DNA of 33,131 nt, from NCBI GenBank assembly GCA_017302875.1, contig JAFLCA010000014.1:1-33131 (forward strand), given 5' to 3'. The stretch comes from Deltaproteobacteria bacterium. GTDB taxonomy: Bacteria > Bdellovibrionota_C > UBA2361 > JAFLCA01. Position 1 is the first letter of the stretch; every line of letters begins with the position of its first letter. A program made the position numbers and the translations under genes. This document shows positions 8,605 through 16,350 of this stretch, one piece after another. Under the pieces are notes generated by a model that was given only the letters and a program-made list of their open reading frames with translations, searched no databases and was not told the DNA's origin.

Positions 8605-9384
8605 ATGACGCCCTATCTGGCTATGGCCCTCTTCGTAATCGTGTCGCTGTTTCTGGGAATCCTCTTATTCGTCGAAATCGGTCGGCGCATCGGATTGGCT
8701 CGACACGCGGAGGAGCCGGAGGGCGCGCGCCCTGGCATTGCCGCTATCGATGGAGCTGTTTTTGCTTTAATGGGCCTCCTGATTGCTTTCACATTCTCGG
8801 GCGCTGCCTCGCGTTTCGACACTCGACGTCACCTTATTGTAGAGGAGACTAATGCGATAGGAACGGCCTGGCTGCGTATTGACCTGTTGGGCGAACCGCA
8901 GCGGGCGGCTCTACAAGCCGAGTTCCGTGCCTATGTGGACGCTCGAATGGAGGTATATCGCAAGTTGCCCGACTTTGCTGCGGCGCTGGAGCAAGTGGGG
9001 CGGGCCGGGGCACTGGGACAGCATATTTGGGCAAGCACCGTTAGTGCCTGTAAGGCGCAATCAGGAGTAGCCTGTTTTACAGTGCTGCTTCCGGCTATCA
9101 ACCAAATGCTCGATATTGCCACCACTCGAACGGCGGCTGCGGAAATGCATCCTCCCACGGCAATTTTCTTAATGCTTCTCGCTTTGTTGCTCGTCAGCTC
9201 CTTCTTGGCTGGCTATGAAATGTCGGGTGGTAAATCGAGAAATTGGATTCACACCGTCTCGTACGCGCTCATTATGTCGATGGCGGTGTACTTAATCGCC
9301 GATCTTGAATTTCCGCGGCTAGGTTTGATCCGAATCGAAAAGGCGGACCATTTCCTTGATGAGTTGCGCGAAAGCATGGGCTAA
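8605..9384 (+). CDS. DUF4239-like (bestrophin-like) membrane protein
   Basis: The 259-residue product has two N-terminal membrane segments (about 5-25 and 48-66) and two C-terminal ones (about 185-203 and 214-232) around a central cytoplasmic helical region. The FSGAASRFDTRRHLIVEETNAIGTAWLR region after segment 2 (about 64-91) is the conserved part of the DUF4239 / bestrophin-like group. Its molecular role is unknown for the family; channel activity has been suggested from fold similarity only. It is divergent from the ABC ATPase with about 257 nt between the preferred starts, so both promoters probably sit there. Confidence 0.82.
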   Translation: MTPYLAMALFVIVSLFLGILLFVEIGRRIGLARHAEEPEGARPGIAAIDGAVFALMGLLIAFTFSGAASRFDTRRHLIVEETNAIGTAWLRIDLLGEPQRAALQAEFRAYVDARMEVYRKLPDFAAALEQVGRAGALGQHIWASTVSACKAQSGVACFTVLLPAINQMLDIATTRTAAAEMHPPTAIFLMLLALLLVSSFLAGYEMSGGKSRNWIHTVSYALIMSMAVYLIADLEFPRLGLIRIEKADHFLDELRESMG

Positions 9385-9491
9385 TGCGCGGTCGCCCCAG
9401 CTCATTAAGATAGATATTCCCAGCGCCTTTTTCTTGTTGTTATAGTTATTAGGCCGCTTTTACGGTGTCATCTTTTTTAAGAGAGAATTCC

Positions 9492-9806
9492 ATGCATATC
9501 AGCAAGACCTCTGTCGCCATCCTCGTTGTTGCCGCGTCAATTTTGTGCGGGAACTCTATTTGTGTAGCCCAGCAAGAGCCGGAGGCCGCTGCTCGTCAGG
9601 CTCAGGTCGACGCCGACATGGCGGAGTCCAAGATTCAGGATATCGAGGAGTCCGAGGCTGGTTCTAACGTGGCCCAGGATATTGATACTGCTCAGCAGAT
9701 GCAGGATCAGGCAAAAATTCAACACCAAGATCAAAAACTCTACCATGCTCAGGAGCGTTTGCAGGCAGCTGAAGAGGCTGAGGACGCAGAAGATTCCGAG
9801 GACTAA
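9492..9806 (+). CDS. small exported acidic helical protein
   Basis: Not recognised. I place the start at the ATG 9492, with AAGAGAG just upstream, giving 104 residues; an ATG at 9465 would add nine residues in front of the signal peptide. Residues 1-27 form a Sec signal peptide (MHISKTSVAILVVAASILCGNSICVAQ, cleavage after VAQ or VA). The mature 77 residues are Gln/Glu/Asp/Ala-rich with no aromatic core except one Tyr, and should form an amphipathic helix or short coiled coil ending in AEEAEDAEDSED. Probably periplasmic. It is followed by a structured terminator-like element. Function unknown. Confidence 0.7.
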   Translation: MHISKTSVAILVVAASILCGNSICVAQQEPEAAARQAQVDADMAESKIQDIEESEAGSNVAQDIDTAQQMQDQAKIQHQDQKLYHAQERLQAAEEAEDAEDSED

Positions 9807-9831
9807 CCATCGTCTGCTAGGGTGCCATTAC

Positions 9832-9904
9832 AACCGGCCGCAGCGCCGACTCAATCCGGAATGCTTGGCAGTACGGGGCGGGTCGGTTTTCCGGCCGGTT
9901 TTTT
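9832..9904 (+). terminator. nested-stem terminator-like element
   Basis: AACCGGCCG (9832-9840) pairs perfectly with CGGCCGGTT (9892-9900), followed at once by TTTT. Inside, CCGAC (9846-9850) pairs with GTCGG (9882-9886). The outer loop is long (51 nt) for a plain rho-independent terminator, so this may be a larger folded RNA ending the transcript of the small exported protein. Confidence 0.5.
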
Positions 9905-9976
9905 GTCGATTCGATTAGCGGAATCGGTAGTGCTAAAATGCAGCTCTAACGAGCCTTTATTTTAGTGCTGTATCGG

Positions 9977-11044
9977 ATGTTTCAGGAGCCTTTCTCATGC
10001 AGTCCTGCCATCCCGGGATTCAACCCGGAGCTCGGAGAAACTGCAAATAATCTCTGCAAATCATTGCAGGAACAGGCTACGCAATTTTGGAAACAGGAAG
10101 TTGAGCGGTTCGGTGCTGAAGCCCTGCCGCCCGAAAGGGCTGCGCAAGTCGCTGAACTCAGCGCCACCGCAATTCAGTCGTTAGACACACTCCTCTCTCC
10201 GCTAGCTCCCATCAGCGGCTCTGAAACTTTGGCCCAAGCTCGCGAGCAGCTTGATTCGTACGAGAGGATTGAGCGAACCGCCGCGCGTAAACGCTATGCG
10301 GCCTTGGATGCGCTGAGCGACTTATTGCCAGAGCATTCCGAGCTACGAAGGGTGGTGGAAGAGCTCGAGCGCAGGCTTGATAACGCCGCACACTCTATCG
10401 CTGAGTTGACGTTGCAGCCCTGGAATACTCGTCATTCAGAGTTGCATAGAGTGGTGAAGGAGCTGGAAGCTGATGAGTTTGATCGGCTGCATGTGCGCGA
10501 GGGCCGCGAGTTCCGTGATCGTAAGCGGCTTGAGGCTGAGCTAACCGAAATTATCGCTGTTACTACCTTAGGGGAACCCTCGCAGGCACTCTTAGCTGGG
10601 ATTGTGGTTCCAACCTCGCAGACTGCTTCATCCACCGTGCAACAAATCGAAAAATCCATAAAGCAGATGGTGACGGGTACCCCATCCTCCAATAAAGCTG
10701 TGGAGGATACGTCCTTGGATGCGTCCTTCCTGGACCTCGACACCGAGGTAGTGCTGGCTTTCGCGCAAGGTATCGGGTTGCTCCGTCTGTTAGAGGCAAG
10801 AGCGGAGATCGCTCGCCTCGAGGAGCTGCCGCATCTGCGTCTGCAAATTTTTGGCGATCACGGGAACTGGGAAGTCTCTCAAATCGCACGCAAATGCTTT
10901 GCGCAATCGATCGCCCATCTTTGCCAATTGAAAGCCCCGCTTGTCTCAGAGGGGGTTCGTGAAGGCCTGGTAGTTCTATATCTGGCTGCGTTACGTCAGG
11001 AGCAGGCCTATATCGCGGAGTTCGATCGCATCACCCTTCGCTGA
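9977..11044 (+). CDS. hypothetical helical protein with internal repeat
   Basis: Unrecognised, about 355 residues, all-helical by composition, no signal peptide or membrane segment. The frame opens with GTG at 9965; I prefer the ATG at 9977, neither having a good ribosome site. A 12-residue motif of pattern HSELxRVVxELE occurs twice exactly 33 residues apart (DNA 10334-10369 and 10433-10468), which points to an internal duplication of a helical hairpin. The C-terminal part (about 255-355) has a different, more hydrophobic helical character. It ends 70 nt before the lipoprotein gene on the same strand and may share its transcript. Confidence 0.7.
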   Translation: MFQEPFSCSPAIPGFNPELGETANNLCKSLQEQATQFWKQEVERFGAEALPPERAAQVAELSATAIQSLDTLLSPLAPISGSETLAQAREQLDSYERIERTAARKRYAALDALSDLLPEHSELRRVVEELERRLDNAAHSIAELTLQPWNTRHSELHRVVKELEADEFDRLHVREGREFRDRKRLEAELTEIIAVTTLGEPSQALLAGIVVPTSQTASSTVQQIEKSIKQMVTGTPSSNKAVEDTSLDASFLDLDTEVVLAFAQGIGLLRLLEARAEIARLEELPHLRLQIFGDHGNWEVSQIARKCFAQSIAHLCQLKAPLVSEGVREGLVVLYLAALRQEQAYIAEFDRITLR

Positions 11045-11114
11045 GGCATCTACCTTCTTGAAAATAGCTCTTAAAGCGGCTAGCCTGCGCGCAACACGTA
11101 GGGAGCTTTACGCT

Positions 11115-11516
11115 ATGAAAATTCTTTCTTCCGCACTTCGCACCATTAGCCTACTCGGTTTACTCGCAGCGATGATAGGCTGCGGGCGTATCGCGGTTTC
11201 AACAAAACCTACGCCCGGCGCCCCTAAATTCCCGCCCACTACCGCGCTTGAAGTTTCGCTTCTTGATAAGGCCCCCGCTCGTAAGAACGTTAAGCTCGCT
11301 GAAATTGTAGTCGAGCCTGGAACTCGTATGACGGATATCGCGTTGAAACTTAAAATCAGAGAAGCAGCGGCAGATGTCGGTGCAAATGCCGTCTATATCA
11401 CCAGTGATGAGAGTTATGATTTAGCCTCAGCTTCCTCCGGCGGTTTTGCCAATACCTATGATTCAGAGAAGAAGCTGCGCGTTGTAAAAGCGAATGCTAT
11501 TCGCTTCGTTCAATAG
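11115..11516 (+). CDS. predicted outer-membrane or periplasmic lipoprotein
   Basis: Start ATG at 11115 has AGGGA about 10 nt upstream; an upstream ATG at 11058 adds a non-signal-like stretch. Residues 1-23 form a lipoprotein signal peptide with lipobox AMIGC, so Cys23 would be lipidated. The mature part includes VEPGTRMTDIALKLKIREAAADVGANAVYI, a pattern seen in small lipoproteins of the DUF4156 / heavy-metal-binding-like type (alternating strands and one helix with a DVGANAVYI strand). That assignment is by eye and weak. It follows the helical unknown on the same strand and is convergent with the next - operon, 3 nt apart. Confidence 0.75.
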   Translation: MKILSSALRTISLLGLLAAMIGCGRIAVSTKPTPGAPKFPPTTALEVSLLDKAPARKNVKLAEIVVEPGTRMTDIALKLKIREAAADVGANAVYITSDESYDLASASSGGFANTYDSEKKLRVVKANAIRFVQ

Positions 11517-11519
11517 CTT

Positions 11520-11948
11520 CTAAGCAAACAAGAGCTCAGGTGTCGGCGTAGAATCGCTGGTGTCAGGGCCCTGCGGTACTACTTCCTCGCCACCTGGAAA
11601 GAGATCCTGCGGATCCGCCGACAGTAAGATCATTATTACCTGGTTGATCTCGAGACCGGATCGCTCTGCAACCGAGCTCAAGCCTCGGTAGGTAGCCGTG
11701 GGAATCGCCAACGGGCGAACTGGACCAGCCTCGGGCGCAGAGGTGAGCGAGCAAAAGCGGGAAATGAGGCGGGCATCTGCAACTTCAAAAAATTCAGCCA
11801 GGTGTGTTGCCAAGACGTGCGTGCTGACTCCGAGCGACGCTTCTAACTGACGATCTAAATAGTCACTGAATGCTGCCGGCATTTGTGCCTGCTCGAGGCA
11901 GAAATAGGCTTCACCGGGACCATAGCTGTTGGGGGGATACGGGCGCAT
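11520..11948 (-). CDS. hypothetical protein, third gene of GH3 operon
   Basis: An unrecognised 142-residue protein with no signal peptide or membrane segment. The middle is helical (FSDYLDRQLEASLGVSTHVLATHLAEFFEVADARLISRF, split over residues 28-66); the C-terminal 25 residues are Pro/Asp/Thr-rich and likely disordered. The ATG at 11948 has AGGAG 4 nt upstream, which makes the gene credible. It starts 17 nt after the stop of the GH3 gene on the same strand, so it is the last gene of that operon. Function unknown; context links it to the GH3 enzyme. Confidence 0.65.
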   Translation of the reverse strand: MRPYPPNSYGPGEAYFCLEQAQMPAAFSDYLDRQLEASLGVSTHVLATHLAEFFEVADARLISRFCSLTSAPEAGPVRPLAIPTATYRGLSSVAERSGLEINQVIMILLSADPQDLFPGGEEVVPQGPDTSDSTPTPELLFA

Positions 11949-11965
11949 ACAACTCCTGACTTCTA

Positions 11966-13507
11966 CTACGAAAGGCGGTGCTCGGCGGCGAAGCGTTGCA
12001 AATTATCGAAAAGCTCGGCGTCGGAAATAATGCGCGGCACCTTATTCTGGCCGCCCAGTTTGCCGCGCGCCTTCATCCAGGCCGCAAAGGTCCCCGGTTT
12101 TACGACGGCCAGTTTCGGGCCGCTAAGCCCAAAATTATTGGCGCGGTGAGCTTCGTAATCTTCATTGGCGCGGCGCAGTTGCTGATCGAGGGTTGTAATA
12201 AAAGTCTCGTGCGCAGTGGTCTTCGGCGCCTGACCTTCCGCAAATTCGACGATATACAGATGCCCGCCAAGTTCGGCGGTTGACTGAGGATACACCGCAC
12301 CAACTGAGTAATCTGTGATGGTAGAATTTGCAGCTTCGGCTGCTTTCGAGATGGCGCTTTCTATCTCTTCACCGAGCAGATGTTCGCCAAATGCTGAGAG
12401 GTAGTAAGAAATTCGACCGGTAATCAGCAAGCGCGCCGGATTGCGATCGACGAACTTTACCGTGTCTCCGATGATGTATGACCACAATCCCGCGCAGGTA
12501 GTCATGACCAGTGCGTAATTTACGCCCAGCTCGATGTTTTTTATCCAATGGCGCGTAGGCTGCGGAGAATTAATCTCTTCAAGCGGGATAAACTCGTAAA
12601 ATATTCCGCTGTCTAACTGCATGCGCAGCCCATCTCCATACCCACGATCGGCTACGGCGATGAAGCCTTCGCTGGCTGGATAGACTTCGCGCATTTCGGC
12701 GTTGCTGCCTTCAAGAAGGCTGGTGAACTGTCGCACATAAGGAGCAAAGTTAACGCCACCGTGCACCAACATTTCAAGGTGCGGATAGATATTTGAAATC
12801 TTGCCGTCTGCTTGAGGGCAAAGTTCTCGCAGTTTGTCGAAGTAAATGAGCAGCCAGTTTGGAACGCCGCTAATCATGCGAATGTCGGTCTTAAGCGAGG
12901 CGCGCGCGAAGGTGTCGATTTTCTCTTCCCAGTCTTTGATGAGCGCCATCTGCTGCGGAGGGAAGTATCGCAAGCGCGCCCACCACGGTAAGGTTTTAAC
13001 CGCGATTCCGCTTAAATCTCCGCTCCAAATGCCGGGCGCTTGTTCGACAAGTTCCGTGGTGCCGCCGAGCACAAAGCTATTGCCTGCAAAAACCTTACTG
13101 TGCGGGCGATTGAGCACATGGTGTGTGAGTAAATCCAATCCAGCCTTGGTATTGGAGTCCTGCATTTCCTTAGAGTACGGCAGGAATTTCGTAGGACCCG
13201 CGCTGGTGCCGGAGCTTACGGGAAAGTAGCGAATAAGACCGGGCCAGGTGCAGTTCTCCAAGCGCGGAAAGCTTGCTTTGAAATACTCGTTCCAGAAATC
13301 CTCATAACGGCGCAGGCGTACTTTCTTTTGAAACTCTGCAACGGATGAGATGCTGTCGAAGGAATGATCTTTGCCGAAGCGTGTGTCGCGAGCTTTCTTT
13401 AAAAGTTCGAGCAGCGTGCGTTCCTGGGTAGCTGCCGGATCCTGCGAGGCGAGCTGCTGACTTCGTCGCCGAGCATAAAGGCGTAAAAAGGGGGTCGCAT
13501 CAAGCAT
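11966..13507 (-). CDS. GH3 auxin-responsive-promoter family acyl-adenylating enzyme
   Basis: A 513-residue member of the GH3 family of the adenylate-forming superfamily. Recognisable motifs: SSGTSAGPTKFLPYS (98-112, phosphate-binding loop), YPASEGFIA (276-284) and YIIGDTVKFV (344-353), followed by GRISYYLSAFGEHL in the hinge to the C-terminal domain. In plants, GH3 enzymes activate carboxylates such as jasmonate or auxin with ATP and join them to amino acids; bacterial members are common but mostly unassigned, so the substrate is open. Length fits the family. It is the middle gene of a - strand operon: the 88-residue protein lies 23 nt upstream and the 142-residue protein 17 nt downstream. 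No strong ribosome site precedes the ATG. Confidence 0.92.
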   Translation of the reverse strand: MLDATPFLRLYARRRSQQLASQDPAATQERTLLELLKKARDTRFGKDHSFDSISSVAEFQKKVRLRRYEDFWNEYFKASFPRLENCTWPGLIRYFPVSSGTSAGPTKFLPYSKEMQDSNTKAGLDLLTHHVLNRPHSKVFAGNSFVLGGTTELVEQAPGIWSGDLSGIAVKTLPWWARLRYFPPQQMALIKDWEEKIDTFARASLKTDIRMISGVPNWLLIYFDKLRELCPQADGKISNIYPHLEMLVHGGVNFAPYVRQFTSLLEGSNAEMREVYPASEGFIAVADRGYGDGLRMQLDSGIFYEFIPLEEINSPQPTRHWIKNIELGVNYALVMTTCAGLWSYIIGDTVKFVDRNPARLLITGRISYYLSAFGEHLLGEEIESAISKAAEAANSTITDYSVGAVYPQSTAELGGHLYIVEFAEGQAPKTTAHETFITTLDQQLRRANEDYEAHRANNFGLSGPKLAVVKPGTFAAWMKARGKLGGQNKVPRIISDAELFDNLQRFAAEHRLS

Positions 13508-13530
13508 GGTACTGCGCGGCGGCGCGGATA

Positions 13531-13797
13531 TTACAAAGCGGCGACGGATGAATCGCGGTTTACGATAGAAGCTGCAGCTCCAATATACAGGATGACGGAA
13601 CCTTCGACGGCTCCAGCTTCTCCGATAACGGACATGAGTTCAGCGCGGTCAGAGGCATGATTTCGCACGCGTGCTAAGCGAGGGAAGGAGGATGACCATT
13701 CCCAATCCAAATCGACCAGTTCAACCCATTCACCTTCGAAAAGTTCTTTGATGCGGTTCCAGGACATTCGGGAGTAGGGCGCAGTTTTTGAAAGCAT
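13531..13797 (-). CDS. small hypothetical protein, first gene of GH3 operon
   Basis: An 88-residue protein, or 78 residues if the ATG at 13767 (MSWNRIKELFEGEW) is used; neither start has a clear ribosome site and the shorter form looks more natural. It is rich in Trp and acidic residues at the N-terminus (GEWVELVDLDWEWSSSFPR) and then alternates strands and helix (VEGSVILYIGAA). No family recognised. It sits 23 nt upstream of the GH3 gene, same strand, and divergent from hisS, so its promoter should lie in the 257-nt gap before hisS. It may assist or regulate the GH3 enzyme (inference from position only). Confidence 0.65.
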   Translation of the reverse strand: MLSKTAPYSRMSWNRIKELFEGEWVELVDLDWEWSSSFPRLARVRNHASDRAELMSVIGEAGAVEGSVILYIGAAASIVNRDSSVAAL

Positions 13798-14054
13798 ATG
13801 GCGATGTGTTTGGAAAAAACGCGATCAAAATAACAGGGGATTGCCAGCCGTATGTTACAGGAAAAGTCAAAACTAGGCAAAGCAAAAGCCCGGCAGTCAG
13901 CGCTTGGAAACCGCGAAATTGGCTGGTTTTAAGCGCTCTTCTGCTACGCTCGATGGTTGCAATCGCGAGGATGCGGTGGCAGTATTTTCCCGGTCACGCG
14001 ACCGTCCCTGTGCTCGCGGCCTTTGCTGCGAGAGACCGAACTATAAGTGAAAAT

Positions 14055-15371
14055 ATGAGTAAAATCAGCAAGATATCAGGTTTCCCCGAATGGTTGCCTG
14101 AGCACAAGCTACTTGAGAATCAAATCATTGGTCTTATCACCGCAGCGTACGAGAGCCATGGTTTTACTCCGATTGAGACGCCAGCGGTTGAGCTGATGGA
14201 AACGCTCGCTGCGAAGGGGGTCGTCGATAAAGAGATATTTCAAGTCTCGCGCGCTCAGGCCGACGCCAATGCAGAGGCTGAGCTCGGCTTGCATTTCGAT
14301 CTTACGGTGCCATTTGCCCGCTATGTGGCGCTGCACTTTAACGAGCTTCAGTTTCCCTTTCGTCGCTATCAGTTGCAGAAGGTGTGGCGTGGCGATCGGC
14401 CGCAACGCGGGCGCTTCCGTGAGTTCTATCAGTTCGATATCGACATCATCGCGCGAGAGAATCTGCCGCTGAGTTGCGACGCGGAAGTTATCGAGCTGGT
14501 TGATGCGGCGTTTCGAGCGATTAAAGTTTTGCGTCACAGCATCAAGCTCAATAATCGAAAAATATTGCAGGGCTTCTACCGCAAGCTTGGGCTGGATGAC
14601 GCGCAGCGCAAGCAAGCCATAATCGCAGTTGATAAAATTCATAAGATTGGTAGGGATGGAGTTTTAAAGGAACTCCGCGAGCACGCACGCATCGAAGCCG
14701 CTGATGCAGAAAAGATTGTCGCTTTTGCTACGCATCGCGCCCCGTTGCGCTCGGCTGCTGCCGATCTTGCTGCGCTGCTTCCCGACGACCCCTGGTGCGC
14801 TGAAGGGCTGGCCGAACTTGTGACGGTTGGATCTCTGCTGCCTGAGATTTGCCTCGATTCCGTCGAGGTTGATTTAAGTTTGGCGCGAGGCTTGGATTAC
14901 TACACCGGAACGATCGTCGAGGTGTGCTTGCCGGACTATCCGGAGTTCGGATCGGTCTCTGCCGGCGGGCGCTACGAAGATTTGGCTTCGCAGTTCATCA
15001 ACAAAAAGCTTCCCGGCGTGGGGCTTTCAATTGGACTTTCGCGTTTAATGGAACTGATAATCTCGGAGAACTTGATGCCGAGCGCCAAGCGTTGTCCTAC
15101 TACGGTGCTCGTGGCCGTGCTTAATGAAGAGCAGCGCGCTCAGTGTAATGCAGCCGCTCGTCGTATTCGAGCCGCCGGCACCAATGCTGAGGTGTATTTC
15201 CAATCTCCGAAGCTCGGCAAGCAAATTGATTACGCGGCAGCCAAGGCCATTCCCTATATTCTCTTTGTCTCTGAGAGCGGGGAATTCGAGGTGAAGGATC
15301 TTTCCACCAAGGAGCAAAAAAAGGTCTCGTCCCTTGAGGCGTGGTGTACTTCGCTTACAGCGGGAATCTAA
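14055..15371 (+). CDS. hisS: histidine--tRNA ligase
   Basis: A class II aminoacyl-tRNA synthetase that charges tRNA-His. From the ATG at 14055 it has 438 residues, the usual bacterial size. Motif 2 is RYQLQKVWRGDRPQRGRFREFYQFDID (split at 104-113 and 114-130), the histidine-specific loop is LARGLDYYTG (277-286) followed by SVSAGGRYEDLA, motif 3 is GVGLSIGLSRL, and the C-terminal anticodon-binding domain begins near 350. REFYQFDIDI resembles archaeal/eukaryotic HisRS more than the typical bacterial RQFHQ form. The frame stays open upstream to 13788, but that stretch is not HisRS-like. The 3' end overlaps the convergent amidase gene by 17 nt. Confidence 0.95.
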   Translation: MSKISKISGFPEWLPEHKLLENQIIGLITAAYESHGFTPIETPAVELMETLAAKGVVDKEIFQVSRAQADANAEAELGLHFDLTVPFARYVALHFNELQFPFRRYQLQKVWRGDRPQRGRFREFYQFDIDIIARENLPLSCDAEVIELVDAAFRAIKVLRHSIKLNNRKILQGFYRKLGLDDAQRKQAIIAVDKIHKIGRDGVLKELREHARIEAADAEKIVAFATHRAPLRSAAADLAALLPDDPWCAEGLAELVTVGSLLPEICLDSVEVDLSLARGLDYYTGTIVEVCLPDYPEFGSVSAGGRYEDLASQFINKKLPGVGLSIGLSRLMELIISENLMPSAKRCPTTVLVAVLNEEQRAQCNAAARRIRAAGTNAEVYFQSPKLGKQIDYAAAKAIPYILFVSESGEFEVKDLSTKEQKKVSSLEAWCTSLTAGI

Positions 15372-15879
15372 CTGTTCGTCCCGCGCTGATTCCGCCTTCG
15401 ACTAACGCGCGATAGCGCGGCCAATCAAAGCGTGGCCCCGGATCGACTTTTCGACCCGGTGCGATGTGTTCATGACCAACGATGTTGGTAATCGGATGGC
15501 GATTTAGAATCTCGGAGGTTAGCAGCGCCAGCGCTTCATATTGTTCGGATGAAAAGTCGGTATTTTCTTCGCAAATAAGCTCTATCCCGATGCTAAAATG
15601 ATTTACATTCTCGCGACAATCATCGCCGAAGGGCATTTTGCTGACTCCGGCGTGCCAGGCGCGCTTGTCTTCGTCGACGAGATTCCAAATTTCTCCATCA
15701 CGTGAAATCAAGTAGTGAGCCGAAACCTGACAGGTATCAAGGACATTGAAGCATGCCGATAAGCTTAACGAGTCGGCGTGATCCTTAGCGTAGATGGAGT
15801 GGATAACGATAGTATCGACCGCAGTAGCCGGTGGACGATCGTTTGAGTGGATAAGCGGCTTCTTGTTGATATGCATCAT
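15355..15879 (-). CDS. ampD: AmpD-type N-acetylmuramoyl-L-alanine amidase
   Basis: A zinc amidase of the amidase_2 family, most like AmpD, which cleaves the peptide from 1,6-anhydro-muropeptides during cell-wall recycling. From the ATG at 15879 it has 174 residues. Zinc ligands are H27 (VIHSI), H136 (VGHEH) and D146 (DPGPRFDW); the catalytic-site E100 (GIELI) and K144 (APGRKVDPG) are present. No signal peptide, consistent with a cytosolic AmpD. The frame is open to a TTG at 15918, which I do not favour. It overlaps the hisS 3' end and is divergent from yjbQ by 44 nt. No beta-lactamase regulator is nearby. Confidence 0.9.
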   Translation of the reverse strand: MMHINKKPLIHSNDRPPATAVDTIVIHSIYAKDHADSLSLSACFNVLDTCQVSAHYLISRDGEIWNLVDEDKRAWHAGVSKMPFGDDCRENVNHFSIGIELICEENTDFSSEQYEALALLTSEILNRHPITNIVGHEHIAPGRKVDPGPRFDWPRYRALVEGGISAGRTVRFPL

Positions 15880-15923
15880 ATAGGTATTTACTATAGCCAC
15901 GATAAATTGCGTCGGCAAACCAA

Positions 15924-16331
15924 ATGAACACTACCGTCAGTATCACCACCCAAGGTCAGGGCCTCTATGAGATTACCTCGCAGGTGGAGGCTTTTGTCGA
16001 GGAATGCGGCGTCTCCGATGGCTTATGTACGGTGTTTATTCAGCACACTTCCGCCAGCGTCATCATTCAGGAAAATGCTGACCCGTCCGCCAAGCGTGAT
16101 TTGGAGCAGTGGCTCAATCGCTTGGTGAAGGAAAACGATCCGCATTTTACTCATACCGCAGAGGGCCCTGACGATATGCCCTCGCACATTAAAGCGGCGC
16201 TTACCGCCACTAGCATTGCGATTCCGATTGTACAGGGCGCGCTGGCTCTGGGAACGTGGCAGGGAATCTATGTGTGGGAACACCGGCGCAGCAGTCATCG
16301 GCGCAACGTGGTCGTGCACGTCGGCGAATAA
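15924..16331 (+). CDS. yjbQ: YjbQ/UPF0047 family protein
   Basis: The 135-residue product has the full UPF0047 pattern: FIQHTSASVIIQENADPS (38-55), HFTHTAEGPDDMPSHIKAAL (split at 78-97) and GTWQGIYVWEHRR near the C-terminus. The conserved His and Glu residues are those proposed to bind metal. Family members are small trimeric proteins; the E. coli homologue has weak thiamine-phosphate synthase activity and the true role is unsettled. Length is typical. The ATG at 15924 is the first in frame. It is convergent with the Gln-rich unknown 19 nt downstream. Confidence 0.93.
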   Translation: MNTTVSITTQGQGLYEITSQVEAFVEECGVSDGLCTVFIQHTSASVIIQENADPSAKRDLEQWLNRLVKENDPHFTHTAEGPDDMPSHIKAALTATSIAIPIVQGALALGTWQGIYVWEHRRSSHRRNVVVHVGE

Positions 16332-16350
16332 TCACTTCGAGTGAATTCTA

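Noticed and set aside
13788..14054. 89-residue upstream extension of hisS
   Set aside because: HisRS normally begins at the MSKISKISGFPEWL region; the extension overlaps the divergent GH3-operon promoter area.
14109..14642. 177-residue - strand open frame
   Set aside because: Antisense to hisS, which is unambiguous; no motif.
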